Positions 1 through 10,562 of a DNA stretch of 64,000 nucleotides are shown here, piece by piece. Every line of letters starts with the position of its first letter. Position 1 is the first letter of the stretch. The stretch comes from Ophioderma brevispina (lineage: Eukaryota; Echinodermata; Ophiuroidea; Amphilepidida; Ophiodermatidae). The notes below the pieces were generated by a model. It was not told where the DNA came from and did no database searches. It saw only the letters and a list, made by a program, of their open reading frames with translations. A program made the position numbers and the translations under genes. The DNA lies in contig JAMKCH010001616.1 in the NCBI GenBank assembly GCA_023653785.1, positions 56,679 through 120,678 of the forward strand, given 5' to 3'.

Positions 1-101
1 TTTTCTCAATTGAATAAGATCTTGAATGTATCAGGTTGCAAGGATCCAATACGATGTGTACAAGCCTAACACTGCTAACTCACGTACTCTCTTGATATGT
101 C
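1..101 (-). pseudogene. Out-of-frame continuation of the LRR array
   Basis: On the minus strand, past the stop that closes the LRR reading frame, another frame still reads LRR-like sequence (REL.VLGLY...SYWIL and then a ..F.DLIQLR-like end). The repeat array therefore runs off the left edge of the window, but an indel near position 115-125 separates it from the main frame. Either the gene is truncated by a frameshift or the base call is wrong. The window edge prevents a decision. Confidence 0.55.
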
Positions 102-1883
102 TTACAGGCTAGCCTGGTCAGGTATTCCACTCAACCCTAACTCTATCAAATGAATGAGATCTTGAAATATATCAGTGTGCAATGATTCAATTCTATTGTC
201 ATGAAAGTGTAACGCTGATAACTCATGTAATCCTTTGAATATGTCTACAGGTAGCTGGCTCAGCTTAGTTCCATTCAACAATATTTTTTTCATTTGGATA
301 AGATCTTTGAATATATCAGTGGCCAATGATTCAATATTATTGTTGTGCAAGGCTAACACTTGTAGTTGGTAAAGATTTTTAAATACATCATGCTGCAATG
401 CCATGATATTATTGTCTTGCAGTAATAACCACGATATCTTGACCAAGTATTTAAGTATATTAGGTGACAAACTCCGAATAATATTGTTTTGAAGGTCTAA
501 CATGTTTAAACGATTTAAACCCTGGAAGCTTTCTGGAAGTAGCTCAGTTATTGCGTTTCCAGAGAGTGCAAGTATTTCCAGATCATTAAGATGCCGAAAT
601 ATTCCGGGCTGTAAGGCGGACAAATTTGTGCTGTGGGACGGATCTAATATTTGAAGCTTTCTTAATCCATCATATTCGTTTAAACTTTGAAATATGGACT
701 CATTTAGATGAGTCATGGAATTAACAGCGAGGCATAATACTTGCATATTTGTTAATGTACTAAACACATTTCTCTCCAAAGTTGTTAACGTGTTTTCTCT
801 AATATAGATTATACTTAAATTATTCAAACCACGGAATAGGTCAGCATCTAAACTAAAAAGATTATTTCTATTGATAAATAACTGTTTCAATTTGATCATT
901 CCAAGGAATGTACCATTAGGTATGTGCGAAAGTTGATTACACGATAGATCTAATACTTGCAGCTGATCCAGACCTTTGAAGACGCCTTTGTGAAGATCAC
1001 TGAGCTTGTTATTGTCAAGAAATAAAAATGCGACGACGACGAGTTTTTCAAAGCAGCCCTGCTTAATCCGTTGAAGTCGTTTGGAGGATATGTCCAAAGC
1101 CGCCATGTTATTGTCGCAATATGCTGTGAAATTGTAGACGAGTAGAATGTCGTAAGTTTGGCTGGTTTGCGAACAGAAGATGCGAAATATCTGGAAGAGC
1201 AGACTATAGAGACACCCATCAGGGCAAGCGGGAAACGGAGCTACAGGTATTAAATCTGAATCTGAACTGTTGAACGGTGCATAACGGTGGTAGTTCATTG
1301 TGTACGATTGCCTGGGATGTGTCATATTTAGTGCTGGGTGTTGTTTAATTATCTGATCAGAAGTTTGATTTTCTCTATTCCAAACGCTAAAAATGTCATC
1401 GTAGAGGTCGAGATGTTTACAAACGTTGCGTTGCAAACCGCCGCCATTAATGCCCGTTCCAAAAGAAGCCGACTCGTTGAGTACCGCGTCAATATCAATC
1501 GCCAACAGCTGTAACATAACTATTCCTTTGATTTCTATTTCCAAGTGGCTGCTGTTGAATATTTTATAGCAAGGTTCGGGCAATTTGGTGAATGCGTAAA
1601 CACTCTGGTTGAATTGATCCTGTACCCGAAGATAGAAATAATTGTATATGGACCAGTTGGAACTTTGTAGAATGTCCATACGAATTCCCATGGCGTCCGG
1701 TACAGTCACAATGTAAGAGTGGCTTTCCGATTCGTTCGTCTCTAAAGTCACGTTGGGCATGTTTCTCTGCAGATCTATGTGTTGGGTACCGCTAGTTATA
1801 TTATCAGCCATATTACATCGTACCATGACAGCGGACAACATGACAAGAACAAGAAAACGATGAATAAATTCGTAGCTGGCCAT
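102..1883 (-). CDS. Secreted or membrane LRR receptor-like protein, N-terminal part
   Basis: This 593-codon single open frame starts at ATG 1883. Residues 1-23 form a hydrophobic signal peptide. Residues 24-219 are a region I do not recognise, rich in N-glycosylation sequons (for example NIT, NVT, NES, NWS, NQS, NSS), with cysteines at 105 and 155; a CUB-like fold is possible but not shown. A CPDGC motif at 220-224 and Cys256 look like an LRR N-cap. About 13 repeats of 23-25 residues follow (roughly 261-580), with the pattern LxxLxLxxNxLxxLxxxxFxxL, typical of extracellular LRR proteins. No transmembrane segment is reached before the frame breaks inside repeat 14. LRR ectodomains of this kind occur in LRR-bearing GPCRs (relaxin-receptor/GRL101 type) and in immune-type LRR receptors; which applies here is inference. 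No intron is seen. A partial copy lies just upstream and a full-length damaged copy 9 kb away, so this belongs to a local gene family. Confidence 0.75.
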   Translation of the reverse strand: MASYEFIHRFLVLVMLSAVMVRCNMADNITSGTQHIDLQRNMPNVTLETNESESHSYIVTVPDAMGIRMDILQSSNWSIYNYFYLRVQDQFNQSVYAFTKLPEPCYKIFNSSHLEIEIKGIVMLQLLAIDIDAVLNESASFGTGINGGGLQRNVCKHLDLYDDIFSVWNRENQTSDQIIKQHPALNMTHPRQSYTMNYHRYAPFNSSDSDLIPVAPFPACPDGCLYSLLFQIFRIFCSQTSQTYDILLVYNFTAYCDNNMAALDISSKRLQRIKQGCFEKLVVVAFLFLDNNKLSDLHKGVFKGLDQLQVLDLSCNQLSHIPNGTFLGMIKLKQLFINRNNLFSLDADLFRGLNNLSIIYIRENTLTTLERNVFSTLTNMQVLCLAVNSMTHLNESIFQSLNEYDGLRKLQILDPSHSTNLSALQPGIFRHLNDLEILALSGNAITELLPESFQGLNRLNMLDLQNNIIRSLSPNILKYLVKISWLLLQDNNIMALQHDVFKNLYQLQVLALHNNNIESLATDIFKDLIQMKKILLNGTKLSQLPVDIFKGLHELSALHFHDNRIESLHTDIFQDLIHLIELGLSGIPDQASL

Positions 1884-1964
1884 CGTTTTTACGTTAAACG
1901 CGTCTTCATCTCATGCGATTTTGCTGCAATATTTTGTTCAATAGGTCTCTGTCCATTGAGTAAA

Positions 1965-1976
1965 TTATATATAAAA
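1965..1976 (-). promoter_or_regulatory. Candidate TATA box of the LRR gene
   Basis: The minus strand reads TTTTATATATAA 80-95 bases upstream of the LRR start codon. The duplicate at 2.8 kb keeps a TATATA core, while the copy at 12.75 kb has lost it. Position and conservation suggest a core promoter. There is no transcript evidence. Confidence 0.4.
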
Positions 1977-2300
1977 TGAGACTAAAACAGGTGTTGAGAG
2001 TCTGTTGTTCACGTCGATTATAAGACAAACAAGTGTGACATTGATTGTTTTCACATATAAAACACGCATTGGCTGTGAAAGGAGTTTTTCTCTTTATCTG
2101 AAAGCAACAACGCATGCGCTTTTATTATGGAAAAAATATTATAAAGCGCCATCTACCTAGGAACTTAATCCGAGGTTCAGAAAAGGAAGCAGAAAATATG
2201 ACAATTACATGTAGATGCATCGTAATGATCTGTAATTGATAGAGTGAGAGGCAATGATCGCAGCAGATCCTTTTAAGTAATAATCGTGAACCAATTTCAA

Positions 2301-2320
2301 TTTTTTTTTTTTTTTTTTTT
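2301..2320. repeat. Poly-T tract at the duplication junction
   Basis: Twenty T residues lie exactly at the boundary where the truncated second LRR copy begins. On the coding (minus) strand, LRR codons run directly into oligo(A). Confidence 0.9.
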
Positions 2321-2747
2321 CAAAAGAAGCCGACTCGTTGAGTACCGCGTCAATATCAATCGCCAACAGCTGTAACATAACTATTCCTTTGATTTCTATT
2401 TCCAAGTGGCTGCTGTTGAATATTTTATTGCAAGGTTCGGGCAATTTGGTGAATGCGTAAACACTTGCGTTGAATTGATATGTACCAGAGATCGAATAAG
2501 TGTATATGGACCAGTTGGAAACTTTGTAGAATGTTCCCATAAGAATTCCCATGGGGCGTCCGGTAAAGTCACGATGTAAGAGTGGCTTTCCGATTCGTTC
2601 GTCTCTAAAGTCACGGTGGGCATGTTTTTATCTGCAGATCTATGTGTTGGGTACCGCTAGTATATTATTAGCCATTTACATCGTACAATGACAGCGGACA
2701 ACAATGGTAAGAACAGCCCAAACGATGAATAAATTCGTACCGGCCAT
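2321..2747 (-). pseudogene. Truncated LRR gene copy (N-terminal fragment)
   Basis: This duplicate of the LRR gene covers its start codon (about 2747) to roughly codon 142, where it runs into oligo(A). The signal-peptide region and the unrecognised N-terminal domain can be followed, but the frame switches several times because of single-base indels. One stretch around 2396-2623 reads the segment after the signal peptide, and another at 2340-2552 reads the following segment. It carries no LRRs. The upstream sequence, including a TATATA core near 2830-2837, is duplicated with it, which argues against a processed retrocopy. It is probably non-functional. Confidence 0.7.
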
Positions 2748-3128
2748 CGCTTTACGTTTAACGCGTATCATTCTGCGGTTTTGCTCAATATTTTGTTTAA
2801 AATAGGTCCTCTGTCCATGAGTAAATTACTATATAAAACGAGACTTCAACAGGTGTTGAGAGTCGTTGTTACGTCGAGAATAAGACAAACAAGCATGAAC
2901 ATTGATTGTTTCACATAAAAACACGCATTGGCTGTAAAAGGTTTCTCTTTATCTGAAAGCAACAACGCATGCGCTTTATAATGGAAAAATATTATAAAAG
3001 AGCCATCTACCTATGAACTTAATCCGAGGTTCAGAAAAGGAAGCGAAAATATGCCAATTACATGTAGATGCATCGTAATGATCTGTAATTGATAAATGGG
3101 AGGCAATGTTCGCAGGCAGATATCTTAA

Positions 3129-3672
3129 CACTTAAGGGTGGGGGGTCCTATGGACCCTCAAAATTTGTTCGCTCTGGCCGCTTTACGCGTGTGATTTTTG
3201 CGCCGAATTTTTTGTATTGTCTGACTTTTAAAGGAGGATGGTCCGATTTAAGTTATTAAAGTTTTATCGCTAGCATGGCCTTCACCCAAAAACCCCATCT
3301 GTAAGTTTCTCGCCGTTATTCAATCCGTCTTGATGTGAGGAACTCCGAACGTGAATTGTGAATTTTTACTGTTTAAAATTAATATTGGTCGACCAAAATG
3401 GAGTACATGTTTCACTCATTACTTCCAAACGAACCATCTTTTAGCCCCACCCCACCCCCCCCACCACCCCCCCCCACCATAAGATTCACAGGGTAATGTG
3501 AAAAATAGTAGCTTTCTTATGATACCAAAATGGCGACCATTCCGGTAAAATCTGGGGTTCGGGGACAAGGCTATCAGCGATCGGGCCTGGATCTTTTAAA
3601 AGCACTTCTTTCATACACAAAATTAAAATCGGCCAAGCGTAATGAGTTAATTAGTGAAGGTCACACGCGACC
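3129..3672. other. Intergenic, no gene seen
   Basis: This stretch contains a C-rich low-complexity run at about 3446-3477 and no convincing coding frame. The open frame at 3530-3799 overlaps the MITE that follows and is not credible as a gene. Confidence 0.6.
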
Positions 3673-3878
3673 CAGTGGCGTAAAAGGCGGGGGGCAGAGG
3701 GGGCAGGTGCCCCCTGACGACTTTGGCGGGAAAAAATGCAAAAATATGCTAAATCAGCCGTTTTTAGCCGGTTCTGACCGTAAAAAATTGGCCTTTTGAC
3801 CCCCTGAGAGGAAAATTTCCCAAGACAAGACTGGGAAATTTGCCCCCTTGAGAGCGGGCAGGCCTGTTACGCCACTTG
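3673..3878. mobile_element. hAT-like MITE (CAGTGGCG ends)
   Basis: The left end is CAGTGGCGTAA..AGGC. The right end, read inverted, is (C)AAGTGGCGTAACAGGC. Short CAGTGGCG termini and G/C-rich subterminal arms are typical of non-autonomous hAT-type elements. Flanks CACGCGACC and CACGGACC could be a degraded 8-bp target duplication. No transposase is present. Confidence 0.6.
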
Positions 3879-4462
3879 CACGGACCCCCTTGGGCACTAA
3901 CGGAAGGTCATTCTGAGAATATTTTTTTTAATCAAAGAACCAAAGTTATTGTTTGGCTGATATTTGTCACACAACCAGGTAAATAAACATTATAGTAACA
4001 TTAAAATAATTAACCCTTTATGAGCTAAAACAAACACTTTCATCGTGGACGTGCGAAACCGTTACTGTACAAAACTCTATGGTAAAATGACGTGTATTTT
4101 GACAACACCTAAAAAGAAAGGAATCCTAAAACTGCAGGTTTATGGTGTAAATATAGTAAATTGGGTCTTATAGGATAGATATAAACATAAAATAAGTTTC
4201 TAAAACGTTTACGTAAGAGCAAGGCTCATTTGAATTTTCTGGCTTTTTGCCAAATTGTTTGCGCGTTTGAAAACAATGTTTTGACACTAATTTTCAGCCC
4301 AAATAACCAAATTTCATTTTGTATTGATGATGGGGGTTGGGTTATGGGACCCTTTACAGGTGGTATAAAATTTAGTGCAAAAAATTTTCTCGGGAAAGTG
4401 GTTTCCTGGGGGGCGGGGTACCATGGACCCCCGGCACTAACGGGAGGAAAAAACCTGGTCAC
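3879..4462. other. Intergenic, no gene seen
   Basis: AT-rich sequence. Two opposed open frames at 4226-4466 are mirror images over the same bases and have no recognisable motif. Confidence 0.55.
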
Positions 4463-4822
4463 TTAAAAAGAACATGAGGAGCTTTCCTGAAAGAAGCGCC
4501 CCCACATTTTTCCGAACCCGGTATTTTTAATTTGAGAAGGCTTTACCAATTGTATTAGATCACACATGAAGTGAATGAGCCGAATACGCAGTCTTGATGT
4601 AATAGATGATTGATTTAGTACTTTCTGTCGTGCACGACAGAAAGTCAAAGCATGGTTTTCTATGGGAAAACGCTTACGAAGCAGGCAAGTTCAAAAAAAG
4701 GTTTGCGGTTGTCTTTTGTAGCTATTTGTCCAAAAAACCTTCGCAACGTTCAGGTAGGTGGTCTAAACCCGATCCAGTGAAATTTGAGAGAAATTAGTAT
4801 CTAAAAACCATCCCCCGTCACC
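4463..4822 (+). mobile_element. TTAA-flanked MITE family P, copy 1
   Basis: This element begins at TTAA followed by a GAACATGAGGAGCTTTCC-type end and finishes near a CCCCCGTCA end. The interior holds a GCGCCC block, a TTCCGAACCCGG-like block and a central perfect 26-bp palindrome. It is the same family as 18083-18442 and 24154-24535. It is non-coding. TTAA target sites suggest mobilisation by a piggyBac-type transposase (inference). Confidence 0.65.
4620..4645. repeat. Perfect 26-bp palindrome
   Basis: ACTTTCTGTCGTG is followed immediately by its exact reverse complement. The same site occurs perfectly at 18249-18274 and imperfectly at 24342-24367, each time in the middle of MITE family P. 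Confidence 0.95.
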
Positions 4823-5543
4823 AATTGCAACTGCGTATTTTCAATGGAGGTGTGTGGAGAGCAAGCTACAATCCGGGAAAAAATGGTTGGAACATAATGC
4901 ACGTTCTTTCAAAAACACCAACAAAATTCCCCACTCTCTCTCTCCCCCTGTTCTTGAGCCCCTTCATGTACTCCACCACCTGGTCACTTCTCACAAATTC
5001 ATGATGGGGGGGGGGGGGGTGGGGAAGGGTAGGTTCGAGGGACAAGATACAGCCTTAATTTAAAACAAGGCATCAGTCCAACACAGCCACACTCTAAATA
5101 AGCACATATTTAACACTGAGTGATTAATGTTCCACAACTTTTTTACCCGGATTGTAGAAACAAACCCACTAGTTTTCCATTCTTTATTAATACTCATCAC
5201 AAGTTCTTTTCTTTGATTCTACTTATAAATAAATGAATGAAATCATATGTTAATTGGTCACAACTTACAGTGGCGAGACCATTAAAACAAATGAAAATAT
5301 GTACTCTGATATAAAAATGCAACTCTGTTATAAATCAGTATCTTGGACGAGCCAAGATTATTTTAACGTGTAATTATTACAACTAGAGGATAAGGAACAC
5401 AAATGACACGATAAAAGTAATTACGCTTTTGCGTCATTTATGGGCCAACCTTATCTAACAAAATAATGTTGAAAGTTACATTGGTTCAATCTGACATTTT
5501 ATAATTTCATCATATGCAGAGCTCTTGGTAAAATTCACTCATG
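4823..5543. other. Intergenic with G-run
   Basis: A pure or nearly pure G run lies at about 5005-5020. The rest is AT-rich, with no gene or repeat I can place. Confidence 0.6.
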
Positions 5544-6075
5544 CCGTGCGATTAGATTTTGACCACCACTTATGCTCCTGGGCACAAGTTGTTACAATCG
5601 TTCCAGAGCGGCGTATTAGTTTTTGATGCTGATTACAATTGTAGTACGAATTTTCCGTAAATTTATTATCAATGAAAATCCGCCACAGTAACAATCTCGA
5701 TGTTTTTTAGACTGGGATTTAGAGAGATAGCCTCCATTTTATAGACCAGTTAACATCCTACGTCACTTTATTTTGTTGCCTGCCAATCCTGCCTGCCAAT
5801 CGTGATGGCCCATAGTATTAAAACTCTAACAGTGTGTAACAGTCTGGCCGACCTATTACAAGATAACAAGGCCCTAACCTGTTTTACCAAACATTGCTGT
5901 ACTGGTCTATACAGTAGTTCGGTGATTGAATTAACTGAGCTTATTTTACAATATAAAAATGTCATTATATTTTGAGGTTAAAGGAAAACATTCAAGTTAA
6001 AAAAAAAATCAGAAAAAGAACTAGCACCATATTACGAAGACTTGACCTGGAGTGGTGATCATGAACTGCGTCATA
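5544..6075. mobile_element. Composite TIR/tRNA-like element E, copy 1 (interrupted)
   Basis: The left end matches the family terminus TTTTGACCACCACTYATGCTCCTGG and is followed by the family CAAGTTGTTACAATCGTTCC block (5589-5608). The internal tRNA-like part is broken up by about 180 bp of extra sequence (about 5745-5910). The distal part (a TTTTACAATATAAAAATG-type block and CTTGACCTGGAGTGGTGATCATG) is shared with copy 3 at 13982-14345. The right terminus is eroded. Confidence 0.55.
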
Positions 6076-6184
6076 GTCTCCATTATCTGTCGGGAAATGA
6101 TAAGAGAATGAATTTATACAGATAGAAGTCGGGGCACAGGAGTTTGAACTTTGAGGATGTAGATACAGGTTGCTACATTAAAGT

Positions 6185-7737
6185 TGCCGCTATAAGAATA
6201 TAGTGTTGTGCAATAACGTCACCCTAAAAAAGTATGTTGCATTAAAGCCTGCCCCTAGGAATATATGGTGTGCATAAAAATCACCCTAAAATAGTGTTGT
6301 GCATTAAAATAGACTGCCCCTAATATAATATAGTGGTGTGCATTAAAGCTGCCCTAGAATATAGTCTTGTGCATTAAAGCTTCCCCAAGAGTATAGTGTT
6401 GGGCCATTTAAAGCTTCCCTAAGAGTCTGGAAAGCACCAGAGTGGACCGGTGAGTAACCAGTGATTGAATTTGGAAGCGCCCTAGAACAGGGTGTGAATT
6501 AAAGCGTCCATAAGACGATAGTGTGGTGCATTAAATCTTCCTAAGAGTTGGAGACGACACCGGGCGGAACCGATGAAGTAACCAGTGTTGAATCTTGAAG
6601 CCACCCCTTAGAATATATGTTGTGCGTTAAATACCCTCAGAAATAGTGTTGTGCATTAAAGCTGCCCCTAAGAGTCTGGAAGACCCGGGAGTAACCAGTG
6701 AGCAACCAGTGATGAGTTGAAGCCACCCCTAAGAATATAGTGTTGCGTATACTGTGTCCTAAGAATATAGTGTTGTGCCATGAACATCCCCCAAAAAAAC
6801 ATAGTGTTGTGCATAAAAAAAGTTTTGCCCTAGAATATAGTTTTGTGCATTAAAGCTTCCCCTAAGACTATAGTCTTGTGCATTAAAGCTACCCCGAGAA
6901 TATAGTGTGTGCATTAAAGCTTCCCCAAGAATATAGTGTTGTGCATTAAAACTACTCCTAAGAATATAGTGTTGTGCATTAAAGCTTTCCCTAAGTGGAA
7001 AGACCCGGTGGAACCGATGAGTAACTCATGATTGAGTTTTGAAGCCCACCCTAAGAACAGTGTTGTGATTAAAGCTGTCCATAAGACTAGATAGTGTTGT
7101 GCATTAAATCTTTCCCTAAGAGTCTGGATAAGACCCGGGCGGAACCGATGAGAACCAGTGATTGAAATCTTGAAGCCACCCCTAGAATATATGCTTGTGC
7201 GTTAAAGTTACCCCTCAGAATATTAGTGTTGTGCATTAAAGCTGCCCCTAAGAGTTGGAAAAGACCAGGGTCAACAGTGGTGCAACCAGTGATTGAGTTT
7301 TGAGCCACCCCTAGACTATTAGTGTTGCGTATTACTGTTGTCCTAAGAATAGAGTGTTGTGCATTAAAATCCCCCCAAAAACTTAGTGTTGTGCATTAAA
7401 GTTGCCCCTAAGAATATAGTTTTGTGCATAAAGCTTCCCCTAAGACATTAGTCGGTGCATAAAGCTCACCCGGATATATAGTGTGTGCATTAAAGCTTCC
7501 CCAAGAATATATAGGTGGCTGTGATAAAACTACTCCTAAGAATATAGTGTAGTGCATTAAAGCTTTACCTAAGAGTCTGGAAAAGACCCGAGGGAACGTT
7601 GAGTAATCCAGTGTGATGAATTTTGAAGCACCTAAGAATAGTGTTGCGTATTAAAAGCTGCCCATAAGAATAATAGTGTTGTGCATTAAAGCTTTCCCTA
7701 AGAGTCTGGAAAAGACCCGGGTGGAACCGAGATAACC
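6185..7737. repeat. 33-bp minisatellite with interspersed longer block, array 1
   Basis: Tandem copies of a 33-bp unit of the type AAGAATATAGTGTTGTGCAT + TAAAGCTGCCCCT. They are interrupted at intervals by a ~95-130-bp block containing GAGTCTGGAAAAGACCCGGG, GGAACCGATGAGTAACCAG and TTGAAGCCACCC, giving a higher-order structure. Units vary in length mainly through one-base indels. The second array is at 14430-17665. Confidence 0.9.
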
Positions 7738-8622
7738 AGTGATGAGTTGTTGGAAGCCAAAACCAATTTCATTATCATTGTATTTCAACACTGACCAAGA
7801 CCGGGGGGGCGTGTTAAACAATCAAATTTACATGTTATTTATAGATATTTTTTTCAACATTACATATACAAAACATCATCGCCCACATCACCTACTGTCT
7901 AATCTGGCATTCTTGAGATATTTGGTCTGTGGACTTTATTGTTTGAGTAAACAATACACCAAACGACAGTGGGTGTGCCTAATTACGAGATATTAATTAG
8001 GCCTATGTGGTCTTTTTATGATTATGTGAATTTCGCATTTAACAACATATCTATTTGACTATAAGAATTATCGCTAATTTGGCATACGGAATTTCTACCC
8101 TGTCTTATCTTCGGCGTATCTACAGGGCGACGTTCCTCCTCTCTGAAACGTGTGGTCACATACTGTCTTATCGTGCGTCGTGGAACATGTAGCGAGCTTT
8201 CTCTGCACATGAAGGAGATCCACACGCTTCTTATCTCGTCGTATTCTAAGTGGCGAGCTTTCTTTCCACCTTACACATCCTTACTAGAGATCCTAATGAC
8301 TTTGGAATATCTTTAGCGTATAAAACATATAAATCTTATAAAAAAGCAATTTAAAACAAAGTCCCTCATGTAAGCGTTATTTGCCATAAGAGAATTATCA
8401 CGGTGTTAAGCGTGTACCTGAAAGAAGTGTTTCCCCAAAGATTTTTCATCGCAATTTTCTCCGAAACTGCGTTTCCTCAGATAAGGCAGTATGTATATGA
8501 ATATATTAAGTTATTATTAACATGTATGTATATTAATATTTCACAACAAACTGTTTGTTAAGACTGATTCGGCAACTATTTAGACAGCAAGGTACGACAG
8601 ACTGCGTGTAACTTAAAACCAA
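7738..8622. repeat. Duplicated block R, copy 1
   Basis: About 880 bp that recur at 21484-22535, starting at GGAAGCCAAAACCAAT and ending near CAGACTGCGTGTAA. The copies are collinear with many small indels. Copy 2 also carries a ~175-bp insertion. No convincing coding region: short frames at 7739-7996 and 8022-8225 are not kept in the other copy. Confidence 0.8.
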
Positions 8623-8779
8623 CAATTTCTATCTCAACAACCGCGATCAATCAATAGCTAGATTGCTCCCCATCATAATCATTGTAGAGTAGTTTTCGTG
8701 GTTCTAAGTTCTGTAAATTGTTGATATAAGTAAGAGCATGTTCAATATCGTATGTTTCTAACTTAAACTTACGTACACG

Positions 8780-8783
<4 letters not shown>

Positions 8784-8818
<35 letters not shown>
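8784..8818. repeat. Poly-T tract (about 35 T)
   Basis: An uninterrupted T run. It could be the tail of a minus-strand retroelement, but no body is recognisable next to it. Confidence 0.9.
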
Positions 8819-8821
<3 letters not shown>

Positions 8822-10189
8822 TTATTACAATACTGGTTGAATGGTTGGATCATAACCAAATAATACTCTGTTTTGGTGTGTACAGTGTACTTTTGTAATA
8901 TTACGGCAAATAATTTTATCCGCTCGTCCAATCTCTTGAACTTTGTTGGAAGCGTTCAATATGTAACCCCCCTTTAAAATTGTAATGCAACAAATAAGTT
9001 TTCATATAGGCCTATACTAATAAATACCCTAACCTAAACAAAAATAAAAAGAATCTGTTACTTGTAAAACTTCAAAGAGGGGTACAAATGGACTCTTGCC
9101 AACTTTTCAACAACCAAAATTGTAATGCTGTATCTAATCTACTTGACTAACAGGTAAGCGCACACATTCTTTTCATCTTTCCATTTTTGCGAAGAAAACT
9201 TTATTGGTGATAAATGGTGTTTTCCTGAAATGTTAAAATTTTCTTCCAACGAGTTTGGACATATTGGACCTAGATATATTTTTGATATTATAGCTTTTCT
9301 ATTATGTACGTGTCGACGGTACATTTCCTCAATGTAAACACACTCATTGCTATAGTTAAAAGAAATATTTATATTAAGAAGATAATCATTATTATTTCAA
9401 TATAATATTACACATCAATCAATCCGTGCCCATGTTGAAACAAGCTTGGGTTGATTTCCGTAAATGACAGAAAAAACAGGGAAATGTAAACATATTCTGA
9501 TATTTATAATATCATATTATTGAATTGCTGCTAAAATCAACAATGATGTCAAAGATCAACGTTGAAATAATATTCTGATTCGAATCGCTCATCAAACATG
9601 TCCAACTCCACACGCACTCATTTTACCGTAATAGCCACATATTAGCCTTTTTTGAGTATGACAAACTGCGTAACTGACTGTAGTTTTTTTGGATCCCGGG
9701 TTTTACCCACAATTAAACTACGCCTTCATATTGATTATTCAAATTCTTGAAAATTCTTGACAAATTTCATTGCTGACCAATTTTAGCCGCATCTTGGAAT
9801 TGACGTCAACTTATGGGTGGCCCCTGTGGTGAAATTAACAATAAGGTTCCAGATGACTGAACCATTGCAAAGTCTTCTTCGTTATCCCTACATAAAAGAT
9901 ATCTTTGGATCATGATGCACTTATAGCTATGTCACTGTTAAAAAATAAACCTTATCAAAACGGCGTTTTGACTGGCAGCTGGGACTCTACATGAAACGTG
10001 CAGAACGTAAATTAACTGAGCCGTAAAAATCCAGCCATTGCAGGGAACGTACAATAACGGCGTAAATCTCAGCTTCAAAGTATTGTTGTTTTTGACGTGT
10101 TTAAACATATTACAAACGTTATTACAGCTTTTGACAAATTTTCACTTGTAGCTTCTTCTTACTCGTGTCCAAACACTGTGGTCTCAAAT
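8819..10189. other. Intergenic, mostly unassigned
   Basis: AT-rich DNA without a recognisable gene. At 9933-9990 it carries one end of the TA-flanked MITE seen complete at 63637-63815 (CACTGTTAAAAA... then CGTTTTGACTGGCAGC and GGGACTC). The opposite end could not be found. Confidence 0.5.
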
Positions 10190-10557
10190 ATGATCCATCA
10201 TAATGGGTACTAACTTCTTGCTGCTTCACTGAATTCCGCAAGGTCCTTTGTTTGTGCATTGTTGCTCAAAAAAAAAAAAAACCCAGCAGTGCGAAGACAA
10301 GAGATGTCCTTGTCTGCGGTGCTGTTCCACAACCACAGCTAGAGTCTTGATCTGCTTCCAGGTATCTTCCAGGAAACCTTAGATCGTCCAATTCTGTTTC
10401 TCAATCTGTTTGAGGCATCGCCCTTTCATGCCATGAGGAGTCAGCTCTAGTTGGAGATGTCTCCAGGTTCAATACCAATAGACTGGTGTTACTTGGTTGA
10501 TGGCAATCTTTCTTTCCACAGGCGAGTCTCTTAAGCTCCTTAGCTTGGCGCGTATCC
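10190..10557 (-). pseudogene. 3' fragment of a jockey-like LINE
   Basis: This segment is collinear with 22540-22900, the 3' end of the reverse-transcriptase relic described there. Shared blocks include GTTTGTGCATTGTTGCT, AGGCATCGCC and TACTTGGTTGATGGCA, the last followed by TCTTTCTTTCCACA. It has an A-run insertion at 10267-10281 and no open frame. It ends where the third LRR copy begins, as its counterpart sits directly beside block R. Confidence 0.65.
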
Positions 10558-10562
10558 TGGTG

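Larger units (their letters stand above)
1460..3128. repeat. Direct tandem duplication of the LRR 5' end (two ~810-bp units)
   Basis: Positions 1460-2276 (first ~142 codons, 5' leader and ~390 bp of upstream DNA) recur in the same orientation at 2321-3128. The units are nearly identical apart from scattered one-base indels and a few substitutions. A 20-T run separates them. Confidence 0.85.

Noticed and set aside
7660..7745. Hammerhead ribozyme in the minisatellite block (CCGATGAG next to GGAAAAGACC)
   Set aside because: The CUGAUGA core is not exact and no GAAA follows at the right place with closing stems.
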